64,000 bases of DNA from Salinispirillum marinum (GCF_042651565.1 NZ_JBHSDF010000003.1), one strand, 5' to 3'. Counted from the stretch's first letter, positions 15,518 through 25,144 are shown. Made by a program: numbers and translations. The notes: a model not told the origin generated them from the sequence alone.

Positions 15518-18500
15518 ATGAATACTCACGCACTCACTTCGACGCCGTGGTCTTTTTGGGTTGATCGTGGAGGTACATTTACTGACATTGTTGCGCGTCA
15601 ACCTAACGGTGAGCTTGTCAGTCATAAACTCCTTTCAGATAATCCTGCGCAATACAAAGATGCCGTTGTTCAGGGCATAAGAGACTTGATGGGCATCGCA
15701 AAAGACGCACGAATTCCCGTTGAACAAATCCACGAAATAAAAATGGGCACCACAGTTGCCACCAACGCCTTGCTGGAACACAAAGGAGAACGGACACTTC
15801 TTATCACAACCAAGGGATTCCGTGATGTCTTACATATTGGTTACCAGTCTCGGCCGGATCTTTTCGCCATTGATATTAAGATGCCCGAAATGATCTACGA
15901 GGAGGCCATAGAGGTGCATGAGCGCGTCAATGCACAGGGGGACGTATTGGTACCTCTTGATACGGCTGATGCGCGAAAATTGCTGAAAGATGCCTATGCG
16001 AGAGGCTTCCGGTCCTGCGCTATTGTATTGATGCACAGCTATCGATTTCAAAACCATGAAAAAATCATCGCGGAACTGGCAAGAGATATTGGCTTTTCAC
16101 AAATTACTATGAGCTCAGAGGCCAGCCCACTGATGAAGATCGTTAGCCGTGGAGATACGGCTGTGGTTGACGCCTATCTTTCGCCCATTTTGAAACGCTA
16201 CGTAAATCAAGTCGCCAGCGAACTCGGCGCATTCGTTGCTGAACCCGGCCGCTTGATGTTCATGCAATCCAATGGAGGCTTAACCGATGCTGGCCTTTTC
16301 AATGGAAAAGACGCCATTCTAAGTGGCCCAGCCGGCGGGGTGGTCGGCATGGTAAAAACAGCAGAAAACGCAGGCTTCAAGCATTTAATCGGCTTTGACA
16401 TGGGCGGCACTTCGACCGATGTCTGCCACTATCAAGGCGAATACGAACGGACATTCGAAACAGAAGTCGCAGGGTTCCGGTTGCAAACACCGATGATGTC
16501 CATTCACACGGTGGCAGCAGGCGGAGGCTCAATTCTAAATTTCGACGGCAGTCGGTTCAGAGTTGGACCCGACTCAGCTGGAGCCTATCCAGGGCCAGCC
16601 TGTTACCGCAATGGCGGTCCTCTTACCGTTACAGACTGTAATGTCATGCTGGGCAAGCTTCAACCCGAGTATTTTCCGAATGTATTTGGACCAAACGGTG
16701 ATCAACCCCTCGATGTCCAGACGGTTCGCGAGGCGTTCTCAGCCCTCGCTGTCGAAGTCAAAGAAAAGACTGGCCAAGACTTAACCCCCGAACAAGTCGC
16801 AGAAGGCTTTCTGTCCATTGCCGTCGACAACATGGCCAATGCCATCAAACACATCTCTACCCAGCGTGGCCACAACATACAAGATTATGTTTTATGCTGT
16901 TTTGGTGGAGCGGGCGGTCAACATGCCTGCCTAGTCGCGGAATCATTGGGTATGAAAAAGGTGTTTCTACACCCCTATTCTGGCGTTCTGTCCGCGTTTG
17001 GTATGGGTTTAGCTGATGTCCGTGATTTAACCGAAAGCAGCGTCGAGAAGCCTCTTTCAGAAGCCTTGCTTGTTGAACTGAGAGCGTTGAGTAACGCGAT
17101 GGCAGAAACGGGCAAAGCAAAACTTGCGGCTCAGAGAGTGCCCAGTAATGCCATCAATACTCTGGCTCGACTGCACATTCGCTATGACGGGTCTGATACC
17201 AGCATCCTTGTTCCCTTTGGCGCTATGAAGGAAATTATCGAGCGCTTTGAATCCGAGCATAAACAACGCTTTGGCTTTGTATCAAACTCATCCACATTAA
17301 TCGTAGAAGCGATTCAAATGGAGGCGTTCGGAGGGGGTTCGCAACTCGCACGCAGCAGTGTTGACCCGGAAATCTCGCCAGAGTCCAACACGGCGAAATA
17401 CCATCAGCTGACCACCAAAGGTCAAAAATACGACGTGCCATTCTACGTGCGAGAGAACATCACAGCCAACAACCCAATCGTTGGCCCTGCAGTCATTGTC
17501 GAAAAGACCAGTACTCTAATGATTGAGCCCGGCTGGGTTGCGAGCCTAACCGCCGACAATGATATCATCCTAGAGCAGCGCGTTCAGTCCAAAACCCAAG
17601 TTTTGGCCGCCACTCAACCCGATCCAATTACCCTTGAGATATTCAATAATCTATATATGCACATCGCCGAGCAAATGGGGCTGGTGCTGCAAAACACGGC
17701 TGCTTCGGTCAACATAAAAGAGCGTCTCGATTTTTCATGTGCCATTTTTAATGCCGATGGAGATCTGGTAGCGAATGCTCCTCATATGCCCGTTCACCTA
17801 GGCTCAATGAGCCACAGCATAAAAACGATTATCCAAAAAAATTCGGGGACCATGCGTCGAGGTGATGCATTCATGCTGAACGATCCGTACAACGGAGGCA
17901 CCCACTTGCCCGACATTACGGTCATTAAGCCGATTTTTAATCCCCACAATGATGATATCGTTTTTTATGTCGCGTCACGCGGCCACCATGCGGATGTTGG
18001 CGGTACAACACCGGGCTCAATGCCATCAGATTCAAGCCACATTGACGAAGAAGGCGTTTTATTCGATAACGTAAAAATCGTTGATCAAGGCCATTTCCAA
18101 GAGTCTCTGATTCGTCAATTGCTGTCGAGTGCCTATTACCCTGCTCGGAACATCGACTTCAACATCGCTGATCTTCGCGCACAGTTGGCGGCCTGCGAGG
18201 CGGGGATGCTATCGTTGCTTAACGTGGTCAAGCAATATGGGCTGGAGGTCGTCACCGCTTACACGCACCATGTGCAAAATAATGCAGAAGAAAGTGTCCG
18301 GAGAGTCATTGACGTGCTGTCAGATGGCGACTTTGAATATCTCATGGACGACAACTCTAAAGTAAAAGTCGCCATCAGCGTCGACAAACAAGCACGATCA
18401 GCGACCATAGACTTTACCGGAACCAGCCATCAACACCCATCGAACTTTAATGCACCGTTGGCCGTCACACATGCCGCAGTTCTGTATGTATTTAGGTGCT

Positions 18501-19153
18501 TGGTCAATGACAAGATTCCGCTGAACAGCGGCTGCTTGCGACCCCTAAACATCATTGTTCCGGAAGGATGCATGCTCAACCCAGAGTACCCCGCTGCGGT
18601 CGTGGCGGGAAATGTTGAAGTTTCACAACTCGCAGTGGACACTCTGTTCGGCGCCCTGAATGTCGCTGCCGCGTCTCAAGGTACGATGAATAACGTTACG
18701 TGGGGCAATCATGAATTTCAATATTATGAAACGCTGTGTGGAGGCAGTGGAGCAACCCGGCAATCGAATGGTGTCAGTGCCGTGCATACACATATGACCA
18801 ACTCTCGACTGACCGACCCGGAGATTCTCGAGTTTCGGTTCCCGGTCATGCTGGAAGAATTCAGCATTAGACACAACTCTGGCGGGAAAGGAAGGCATAC
18901 GGGCGGCAACGGGGTAATTCGCAAAACCCGTTTCTTAGCGGATATGGAGGTGAGTGTATTGTCCAATCGTCGAGTGGTCCCGCCTTATGGGTTGCAGGGC
19001 GGAGAAAACGGAGCGGTCGGCAGGAACTGGGTACTTCGGGCAGACGGATCGGAGCAAAACCTGGATTCAAAAGCACACACCAAGCTGAATAAAGGCGATG
19101 TTTTAGTGATTGAAACGCCCGGAGGTGGTGGCTTCGGCGAGCGAAGCAACTGA
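15518..19153 (+). CDS. Fused hydantoinase A/B: ATP-dependent 5-oxoprolinase
   Basis: The start at 15518 follows AGGAG (15506-15510). The 1211-residue product carries both halves of the family: the HyuA part with DRGGTFTDIV, MGTTVATNALLEHKGER, GFDMGGTSTDV and CCFGGAGGQHAC, then from about residue 705 the HyuB part with NIKERLDFSCAIF and NDPYNGGTHLPDIT. Fusion and length match 5-oxoprolinase, which opens 5-oxo-L-proline to glutamate with ATP. Hydantoinases and acetone carboxylase relatives are alternatives, but they are usually split. It stands alone between long intergenic regions. By eye its codon use is more A/T-rich than that of its neighbours, a possible sign of acquisition. Confidence 0.85.
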   Translation: MNTHALTSTPWSFWVDRGGTFTDIVARQPNGELVSHKLLSDNPAQYKDAVVQGIRDLMGIAKDARIPVEQIHEIKMGTTVATNALLEHKGERTLLITTKGFRDVLHIGYQSRPDLFAIDIKMPEMIYEEAIEVHERVNAQGDVLVPLDTADARKLLKDAYARGFRSCAIVLMHSYRFQNHEKIIAELARDIGFSQITMSSEASPLMKIVSRGDTAVVDAYLSPILKRYVNQVASELGAFVAEPGRLMFMQSNGGLTDAGLFNGKDAILSGPAGGVVGMVKTAENAGFKHLIGFDMGGTSTDVCHYQGEYERTFETEVAGFRLQTPMMSIHTVAAGGGSILNFDGSRFRVGPDSAGAYPGPACYRNGGPLTVTDCNVMLGKLQPEYFPNVFGPNGDQPLDVQTVREAFSALAVEVKEKTGQDLTPEQVAEGFLSIAVDNMANAIKHISTQRGHNIQDYVLCCFGGAGGQHACLVAESLGMKKVFLHPYSGVLSAFGMGLADVRDLTESSVEKPLSEALLVELRALSNAMAETGKAKLAAQRVPSNAINTLARLHIRYDGSDTSILVPFGAMKEIIERFESEHKQRFGFVSNSSTLIVEAIQMEAFGGGSQLARSSVDPEISPESNTAKYHQLTTKGQKYDVPFYVRENITANNPIVGPAVIVEKTSTLMIEPGWVASLTADNDIILEQRVQSKTQVLAATQPDPITLEIFNNLYMHIAEQMGLVLQNTAASVNIKERLDFSCAIFNADGDLVANAPHMPVHLGSMSHSIKTIIQKNSGTMRRGDAFMLNDPYNGGTHLPDITVIKPIFNPHNDDIVFYVASRGHHADVGGTTPGSMPSDSSHIDEEGVLFDNVKIVDQGHFQESLIRQLLSSAYYPARNIDFNIADLRAQLAACEAGMLSLLNVVKQYGLEVVTAYTHHVQNNAEESVRRVIDVLSDGDFEYLMDDNSKVKVAISVDKQARSATIDFTGTSHQHPSNFNAPLAVTHAAVLYVFRCLVNDKIPLNSGCLRPLNIIVPEGCMLNPEYPAAVVAGNVEVSQLAVDTLFGALNVAAASQGTMNNVTWGNHEFQYYETLCGGSGATRQSNGVSAVHTHMTNSRLTDPEILEFRFPVMLEEFSIRHNSGGKGRHTGGNGVIRKTRFLADMEVSVLSNRRVVPPYGLQGGENGAVGRNWVLRADGSEQNLDSKAHTKLNKGDVLVIETPGGGGFGERSN

Positions 19154-19162
19154 CGCAAAAAA

Positions 19163-19188
19163 GTGAGCCAGATTCCGGACTGGCTCAC
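19163..19188 (-). terminator. Terminator of the lysoplasmalogenase-like gene
   Basis: GTGAGCCAG and CTGGCTCAC form a 9 bp stem with an 8-base loop. On the minus strand it is followed by TTTTTT, so it ends the minus-strand gene. The hairpin also sits just after the 5-oxoprolinase stop and may serve both directions weakly. Confidence 0.8.
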
Positions 19189-19227
19189 ATAAACGTCTCA
19201 TGTGGTTAAAACCTCACAGAGCATCGA

Positions 19228-19908
19228 CTAGGCAACAGCAAAGGGGTCCTCTAAGGGCTCCTTGTACCACACCACTGAATGTGCCAGTAAGAACTGGGCT
19301 GCATAGTAGCTGCCCATAATACCTTGGTCGCCCCAAGCAACGGGCGACACTAAAATGTGATAGCCCAGCAGCAAATCCGAAAACAAGAAAGCCAACACGC
19401 CTGGAATGGCGACCCAGTGTACGCGCTTACACAACACCGCAAAGATGGCCATCAAACCGATAACAGACATATAGGACACAACGGCTATCTGTAATTGCCC
19501 AGTGACCGACGGTAAGAGCAAATACCCACCCAACAACAAACCGCAAATAATGACCATCACAACTAACCAGCGGATATGCGCCATGGAGCTGGCTTGGGCA
19601 AAAATACGCAAATAGAACAGGTGCGCCAGTAAGAACGCCAGTAAGCCATATAAGAAGCGATCTTCCATCAGCAACATCACATCACCGACGGCTGAACACA
19701 GGAGCGCTAGGATAATCCAAGGTTTATGCTGTAAGGCATCGTCTGGCGTTTTTCGCCACACCCACAAGGCCAATAGAACGACCGGCAATGGCTTGAACAC
19801 CCAGTTTACTTCAGGAATAAACCAGTTATAGGTCATGTTCAGAACATAGCCTAAGGCTAACACCAGCCACACGGTGTAAAACACCATCGTTTCACGCACA
19901 CTGCTCAC
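19228..19908 (-). CDS. YhhN/TMEM86 family membrane protein (lysoplasmalogenase-like)
   Basis: The start is a GTG at 19908 with GAGGGA upstream; an in-frame ATG at 19887 is less well placed. The 226-residue product has about eight hydrophobic helices. Family motifs are VFKPLPVVLL, CSAVGDVMLL and FLFSDLLLGYH. The conserved Asp residues in SAVGD and FSD are the proposed catalytic residues of the family, which includes lysoplasmalogenases cleaving vinyl-ether lysolipids. Bacterial members are not well characterised. Single gene. Confidence 0.82.
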   Translation of the reverse strand: MSSVRETMVFYTVWLVLALGYVLNMTYNWFIPEVNWVFKPLPVVLLALWVWRKTPDDALQHKPWIILALLCSAVGDVMLLMEDRFLYGLLAFLLAHLFYLRIFAQASSMAHIRWLVVMVIICGLLLGGYLLLPSVTGQLQIAVVSYMSVIGLMAIFAVLCKRVHWVAIPGVLAFLFSDLLLGYHILVSPVAWGDQGIMGSYYAAQFLLAHSVVWYKEPLEDPFAVA

Positions 19909-20251
19909 AAGAAATCCCTCACCATCAACATGCGGCTACTCTAGCCCAGCAGCCGAGCATCGCGCAATCAGCCTGAGCGCTTGAATGCACACTTTTAGAG
20001 CTCTCTAAAACTACAAAAATTAACAACCGCAAGGAAGCCTTACGCCACGCGGGCTCGTTAAAAAGTCAACAAGGCTGAGTAGGAAAATTTGAAAAAATCA
20101 ACTTGCTACATACAACGGGTAGTGGTTTAGAATAGCCATCACCACAAGAACTAGTGTTTACAGATTTTGAGCGACCGCCGCAGCCGGCACCGCTTAATCG
20201 CCGTTGAGACACTCCTGAACGTCGACAAACACAGGTAGCAGGATTTTTACC
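19909..20251. other. Intergenic region between lysoplasmalogenase-like gene and nrdJa
   Basis: No gene was found. A perfect dyad TTTTAGAG-CT-CTCTAAAA lies at 19993-20010. Nearer nrdJa, TTGAAA (20089-20094) with TACAAC (20111-20116), or TTGCTA (20103-20108) with TTTAGA (20126-20131), could form promoters. I see neither a cobalamin riboswitch nor a clear NrdR box pair. Confidence 0.45.
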
Positions 20252-22396
20252 ATGACCGAAACCATACGCCCCGACCAGACCGTACAAATTGCTTATCAAG
20301 ACGCCTCCCTCGACATCTGGGATAAAAAATATCGCCTTAAAGATGGCCGAGGCAATGCCGTCGACCAGGACATGCACGGCTCCTTTGCCCGTGTCGCTGC
20401 CGCGATTGCGCAAGTTGAAACGACCAAAGCAAAGCAAAAAGAATGGCAACCTAAATTTCTCTGGGCCTTAGAGAATGGTGCGATACCTGCGGGACGCATA
20501 CTCTCCAATGCCGGAGCGTTAGAGCACAAACCCGCCACCTCCACCATCAACTGTACCGTATCGGGTACGGTTGAAGACTCTATGGACGGCATTTTAAAGA
20601 AAGTTCATGAAGCCGGTTTAACGCTCAAGGCAGGCTGTGGTATTGGTTATGAGTTCTCCACACTGCGGCCACGCAACGCCTTTGTCAGTGGAGCGGGAGC
20701 CTATACCTCCGGCCCATTGTCGTTCATGGATATCTATGACCGCATGTGTTTTACCGTATCCTCGGCAGGCGGTCGTCGGGGCGCGCAAATGGCGACCTTT
20801 GATGTTGGCCACCCGGATGTGCAAGAATTTGTGAAAGCCAAGCGGGAAGATGGCCGCCTGCGCCAATTCAACCTGTCACTTTTGATCACCGACGAATTCA
20901 TGAAAGCCGTGATCGATGATGCCGACTGGCCTCTTGCCTTCCCGGTCTCGGAAAAAGAAGCACTGCGTGACGAGCTGGATTTGAACAATGCCGATCAGGT
21001 CGTATGGCGCGATTGGCACGTAAAAGAGCCTTACTTACAGAATGCACAAGGTGAAGTGGCATTCCGGGTATACAAAACCATCCGCGCGCGGCATCTCTGG
21101 AACGCCATTATGTCGTCCACATACGACTACGCGGAGCCCGGATTTATCCTCATTGATAAAGTCAATGAAATGAACAATAACTGGTTCTGCGAAACCATAC
21201 GCGCCACCAATCCGTGTGGCGAACAACCGTTGCCACCTTATGGCAGCTGCCTTTTGGGCTCGGTCAACCTGACCAAATTCATCGAAAAGCCCTTTACCCC
21301 GGACGCTCGCTTCAACTGGGAGAAATTTGAAGAAGTGGTGAGCATTTTTACCCGCATGCTCGATAACGTGGTAGAGATCAACGGCTTGCCGCTGGAACAG
21401 CAACGCCAGGAAATAACGTCCAAACGTCGGCATGGCATGGGCTACCTGGGGTTGGGTTCAACCATAACCATGTTGGGCATGAAGTACGGTGACGAGAACT
21501 CAGTGGCGTTCACCGAGCAAGTCACAAAGGCCATGGCGATGACCGGCTGGCGCAGCGCGTTGGACCTGGCAAAAGAAAAAGGTCCTGCTCCCATTATGGA
21601 GCAGGAATTTGAAATCACCGCTGAAATGATGCGTAAACGCCCTGAGCTGGCGCAAGATGGCTACCAGGTAGGTGATAAATTGCCTGGCCGGATCCTGCAT
21701 GCCAAATACAGCCGCTACATGCAGCAAATTGCGCAAGAAGACCCTGAATTGATCAATGAGCTGGCGAAGATCGGGGCACGTTTTACGCACCACAGCTCCA
21801 TTGCGCCGACGGGCACTATATCGTTGTCGATTGCCAACAATGCGAGCAACGGCATTGAGCCCAGTTTCGCGCATCACTATTCACGCAATGTGATCCGTGA
21901 AGGCCGTAAGACCAAAGAAAAGGTTGACGTATTTTCTTTTGAACTCTTGGCCTACCGTGAACTCGTGAATGCAGCGGCCATGCCATACACCGAAGAAGCC
22001 GCGAATAAGCTGCCGGAGTATTTCATAACCTCCGACGATATCGCACCCAAGCAACACGTTGATATCCAGGCAGCGGCACAAAAGTGGATTGACTCATCGA
22101 TTTCCAAAACGGCCAACGTACCGACGGATTATCCTTATGAAGAGTTCAAAGACATCTACCTCTATGCGTACGAGAAAGGTCTCAAAGGTTGCACCACATT
22201 CCGTTTTAACCCAGAGGCATTCCAAGGCGTTTTGGTCAAAGAGAAAGATCTCGAAAACACCACCTATCGCTTCCAGCTCGACGATGGCAGTACCATCGAG
22301 CTGAAGGGCAATGACAAAGTGGAATACGACGGAGAAACCCATACCGCAGCCAATCTGTTTGATGCGTTAAAAGAAGGCTACTACGGTAAGTTCTAA
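20252..22396 (+). CDS. nrdJa: Adenosylcobalamin-dependent (class II) ribonucleotide reductase, large part
   Basis: This 714-residue protein reduces ribonucleotides to deoxyribonucleotides by an oxygen-independent, B12-dependent radical reaction. Diagnostic segments are NCTVSGTVEDSMDGIL and KAGCGIGYEFSTLRP near the N-terminus. The active-site loop NPCGEQPLPPYGSC and the APTGTISLSIANNASNGIEP block follow. As in Pseudomonas aeruginosa, the reductase is split: the C-terminal redox-active region is encoded by the next gene, 12 bp downstream. Activity therefore depends on cobalamin. No B12 genes are in the window. Confidence 0.95.
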   Translation: MTETIRPDQTVQIAYQDASLDIWDKKYRLKDGRGNAVDQDMHGSFARVAAAIAQVETTKAKQKEWQPKFLWALENGAIPAGRILSNAGALEHKPATSTINCTVSGTVEDSMDGILKKVHEAGLTLKAGCGIGYEFSTLRPRNAFVSGAGAYTSGPLSFMDIYDRMCFTVSSAGGRRGAQMATFDVGHPDVQEFVKAKREDGRLRQFNLSLLITDEFMKAVIDDADWPLAFPVSEKEALRDELDLNNADQVVWRDWHVKEPYLQNAQGEVAFRVYKTIRARHLWNAIMSSTYDYAEPGFILIDKVNEMNNNWFCETIRATNPCGEQPLPPYGSCLLGSVNLTKFIEKPFTPDARFNWEKFEEVVSIFTRMLDNVVEINGLPLEQQRQEITSKRRHGMGYLGLGSTITMLGMKYGDENSVAFTEQVTKAMAMTGWRSALDLAKEKGPAPIMEQEFEITAEMMRKRPELAQDGYQVGDKLPGRILHAKYSRYMQQIAQEDPELINELAKIGARFTHHSSIAPTGTISLSIANNASNGIEPSFAHHYSRNVIREGRKTKEKVDVFSFELLAYRELVNAAAMPYTEEAANKLPEYFITSDDIAPKQHVDIQAAAQKWIDSSISKTANVPTDYPYEEFKDIYLYAYEKGLKGCTTFRFNPEAFQGVLVKEKDLENTTYRFQLDDGSTIELKGNDKVEYDGETHTAANLFDALKEGYYGKF

Positions 22397-22408
22397 TCAG
22401 GATTGATC

Positions 22409-23110
22409 ATGACTGTACATAAAATCAGCAAAAAAATTACCGGCTACGAGGTGGTAACACCTGAAAAAGCCGCACAAGAAGCTCTGGCGGCGGCACCTGC
22501 CGCACCGGAATTGCAGCAAATTCATGAGTCGTTGGATCGACCCGAAGTGTTACTGGGGTCTACGTACAAAATTAAGACACCAATGTCTGAGCATGCTCTC
22601 TATGTCACCATCAATGACATCGTACTGAACCAGGGCACCGAACATGAAGAGCGCTGGCCTTTTGAAGTGTTCATCAACTCGAAGAACATGGACCACTTCC
22701 AGTGGGTTGTTGCCTTAACGCGGGTTATTTCTGCCGTGTTCCGCAAAGGTGGCGATGTGACCTTCCTCGTGGATGAAATGAAGGCCGTCTTTGATCCCAA
22801 AGGGGGCTACTTCAAGCCCGGTGGTAAGTTCATGCCCTCTTTGGTCGCGGAAATTGGCGATGCCATTGAAAGCCACATGAAGATGATCGGCCTGATCAAA
22901 GAAGAAGGCTTGAGTGAACACCAACAAAAGCTGATCAACGAAAAACGCGCCGAATACGAAAAATTGAACGGCGGAGGTGCCAGTAAGGCTGCGGTTGACA
23001 GTGGCTTTCCGGCCGATGCGCAACTGTGCGGCAAATGTAACACCAAAGCCATGGTCATCATGGATGGCTGCCAGACCTGTTTAAGCTGCGGCGATTCCAA
23101 GTGCGGCTAA
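22409..23110 (+). CDS. nrdJb: Class II ribonucleotide reductase, C-terminal subunit NrdJb
   Basis: ATG at 22409 has AGG 7 bases upstream. The 233-residue protein corresponds to the separate NrdJb of pseudomonads, which is needed with NrdJa for activity. The C-terminal end has a Cys cluster, CGKCNTKA then CQTCLSCGDSKCG, which is the swinging Cys pair that re-reduces the active site plus a zinc-ribbon-like set. It is co-transcribed with nrdJa and followed by a terminator. Confidence 0.92.
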   Translation: MTVHKISKKITGYEVVTPEKAAQEALAAAPAAPELQQIHESLDRPEVLLGSTYKIKTPMSEHALYVTINDIVLNQGTEHEERWPFEVFINSKNMDHFQWVVALTRVISAVFRKGGDVTFLVDEMKAVFDPKGGYFKPGGKFMPSLVAEIGDAIESHMKMIGLIKEEGLSEHQQKLINEKRAEYEKLNGGGASKAAVDSGFPADAQLCGKCNTKAMVIMDGCQTCLSCGDSKCG

Positions 23111-23123
23111 CCTAAAAACCCAA

Positions 23124-23165
23124 CGCCACGCGGCAAGTGTGAACTCACTGACCGCGTGGCGAATT
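23124..23165 (+). terminator. Terminator after nrdJb
   Basis: CGCCACGCGG (23124-23133) pairs with CCGCGTGGCG (23152-23161), followed by AATTTTG. The loop is ~18 bases and has some internal pairing. Confidence 0.65.
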
Positions 23166-23547
23166 TTGTCTGCTGTTCAAAATTCCACCCCCCATACAGC
23201 AAAAAAAGTGCGAAAAGGCTGTTAATGCCCCGCAATGAGAGTATGCTTGTTGAAGTTACACAAGTAGCAGGCTGAAATTAGCCGCTCGATTGCTTAGACT
23301 TTTGATACCGTGGTTTTACCACCCTGCCGAAAGAATATCGTTCCAGCGTCTACATACTCCCCTATTATTTGCGTAATACAGAGCTTGGCTCTGGCAAGTA
23401 TGGCATTGCGCCTTGCTTGAGTGCGCAACACTTTTGTTTAACCACTGAAGTGTTCGCCGAAAAGAATCGGTCAGGTATTTTAACCGGCCATGTAAATTAC
23501 CGACCCAAAATGGGCGGTGTATAAAGTAAAAGAGGAAATTTTTAGAA
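23166..23547 (+). other. Promoter region and long 5' leader of the cold shock gene
   Basis: No gene was found. A TATTAT (23363-23368) with TTCCAG (23341-23346), spacer 16, is a possible promoter and would give a leader of about 170 nt. That is the length typical of cspA-type mRNAs, whose leader acts as an RNA thermosensor. The leader has several short hairpins. Assignment rests on position and length. Confidence 0.4.
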
Positions 23548-23760
23548 ATGTCAGGTCAAACTATTACCGGCACAGTTAAATGGTTCAACGATGAGAAAGG
23601 TTTCGGCTTCATCGAGCGTGAAGGCGGCACAGACGTATTCGTTCATTTCCGTGCAATCAACGGTACTGGTCGTCGCACTCTGTCAGAAGGCCAGCAAGTT
23701 ACTTTCGAAGTAACTCAAGGTCAGAAAGGCCCACAAGCCGAAAACGTAACACCTCTGTAA
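23548..23760 (+). CDS. Cold shock domain protein (CspA family)
   Basis: The 70-residue OB-fold protein binds single-stranded RNA/DNA and acts as an RNA chaperone. RNP1 is KGFGFIER and RNP2 is VFVHFRAI. AGAGGA upstream is a good ribosome binding site. The long leader suggests post-transcriptional, temperature-dependent control. The gene is monocistronic with its own terminator. Which paralogue (cold-induced or constitutive) cannot be told from the sequence. Confidence 0.96.
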   Translation: MSGQTITGTVKWFNDEKGFGFIEREGGTDVFVHFRAINGTGRRTLSEGQQVTFEVTQGQKGPQAENVTPL

Positions 23761-23803
23761 GGATTCGTCCTCGTACAGCAGTGAGCGTTAGCTTCTGAAC
23801 ATT

Positions 23804-23830
23804 AAAAAGGCGGTTATACCGCCTTTTTTG
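23804..23830 (+). terminator. Terminator after the cold shock gene
   Basis: AAAAAGGCGGT-TAT-ACCGCCTTTTTT is a classic intrinsic terminator. The A run on the 5' side lets it also stop transcripts from ybaK on the other strand only if that gene were upstream, which it is not; it serves the cold shock gene. Confidence 0.93.
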
Positions 23831-23851
23831 TTGCCTGTGTTTTAGGTCTGC

Positions 23852-24322
23852 TCAAAGTTCAGCCACATCCCCTTGTTTAGCCTCAAGTGCCTGTACCAGG
23901 GTCCGCGCCGACACCTCAATCTCCAAACCGCGACGCCCCGCACTGATATGAATGCTGGCTTGCTGAAAAGCACGATCATCAACCACAGTAGGCAGGCGCT
24001 TCTTTTGCCCCAAAGGGCTGATACCGCCCAATACATAGCCGGTGATACGCTGCGCATCTTCCGCTGACGCCATGGCAGCCTTCTTCCAACCCAAGACTTT
24101 AGCGGCCCTCTTTAAATTCAACATACCGGCCACGGGCACCACAACGGTAGCGAATTGTTTGGCGCCATCCGTTACCAGCAGGGTTTTAAACACCACATTG
24201 GGCGACAAGCCAAGCTTATCCGCCGCTTCCAGGCCATAGCCTTGGGTGCCCGGCTCATGGTCGTAACTGTGCACACTGAAGGGCAGTTTCAACTTCTTTA
24301 ACGTATCGATGGCGGGCGTCAT
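23852..24322 (-). CDS. ybaK: Cys-tRNA(Pro) deacylase YbaK
   Basis: The 156-residue protein belongs to the YbaK/EbsC trans-editing family, which hydrolyses Cys mis-charged on tRNA(Pro) by ProRS. The family motif GGISPLGQKKRLP is present, as is the central Lys in GFKTLLVT-like VVFKTLLVT. It lies 6 bp downstream of the membrane protein gene at 24329-25144 and is probably co-transcribed with it. Confidence 0.92.
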   Translation of the reverse strand: MTPAIDTLKKLKLPFSVHSYDHEPGTQGYGLEAADKLGLSPNVVFKTLLVTDGAKQFATVVVPVAGMLNLKRAAKVLGWKKAAMASAEDAQRITGYVLGGISPLGQKKRLPTVVDDRAFQQASIHISAGRRGLEIEVSARTLVQALEAKQGDVAEL

Positions 24323-24328
24323 ACTTCA

Positions 24329-25144
24329 TCAGTCCTTACGCGATGTATCGTCCAGCCAAGGCTGTTCCCCATCAAAGGGGTCATCGTCATCGTCTTCTGG
24401 CGGCTCTTCCTGTGACTCCGGCTCAAACTCCCGCAGCCATCGAAAGATCAACGCCAATATGGCAACCTGAACGAGGTTGAAATAAACACTCACCATGATC
24501 GCCAGTACATTGCCGATCAATCCACCGATCGACGACTGCAAGAAAAGCGGCAACACGCTGATCAATAAGGGAAAAACAATTCCCAGCACCCCAACACGCC
24601 AATAATGACCGGCAGCCATTTTGCCTGCCGCGCGCAGCCCGCCATCCAAGCCCAGTGCAATGCGCGGAAAGATCATAGAGAATCGCCCGTAAACCAGAAT
24701 GGCGACAATTAAAGCGATAAACAAACCGATCGAGCCAAAGACACCCAAACCGGTCATGGTCGATACCACCACCAAGGGCATGGCCACCAAGCTGGCGATG
24801 ACCATGATAAGAATGGGCAATCCTAACGTCCAACCGGCGTACAGAAACTCCGCACCACCAAAACGCAGCCCCGGTGGATGTTCCGTTTTACCGGTGATAA
24901 ACAATTGATGGGCAGGCACGGCTATCATGGCAGTTATGGCAATAAGCACCACCGACAGACTCATTAACAAAATGATATCAGGTTGCTCGCCGCCCATGTT
25001 CATGGTGCCAAGGCGCACCACCACCAACAACAAAATAGGCCAGCGTAGCGCGGTCCATAAAGTGCTGGCCATTTGAACCGGCAGCCGAAACGCAGCGGAT
25101 ACGACATCGCCAATAGGTAACTTCAACTCAACCGGTAACTGCAA
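24329..25144 (-). CDS. Integral membrane protein of unknown function, acidic C-tail
   Basis: The 271-residue protein has six or so hydrophobic segments between residues 30 and 240. It then ends in a strongly acidic tail (EPESQEEPPEDDDDD and on to the terminus). The overall pattern is that of uncharacterised proteobacterial membrane proteins found near YbaK. I do not recognise a named family. The tail could be a cytoplasmic interaction region. It is the first gene of a likely two-gene unit with ybaK, divergent from the MscS gene. Confidence 0.7.
   Translation of the reverse strand: MQLPVELKLPIGDVVSAAFRLPVQMASTLWTALRWPILLLVVVRLGTMNMGGEQPDIILLMSLSVVLIAITAMIAVPAHQLFITGKTEHPPGLRFGGAEFLYAGWTLGLPILIMVIASLVAMPLVVVSTMTGLGVFGSIGLFIALIVAILVYGRFSMIFPRIALGLDGGLRAAGKMAAGHYWRVGVLGIVFPLLISVLPLFLQSSIGGLIGNVLAIMVSVYFNLVQVAILALIFRWLREFEPESQEEPPEDDDDDPFDGEQPWLDDTSRKD

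Noticed and set aside
19909..20251. Cobalamin riboswitch before nrdJa
   Set aside because: No B12 box or the expected multi-stem core could be found by eye.
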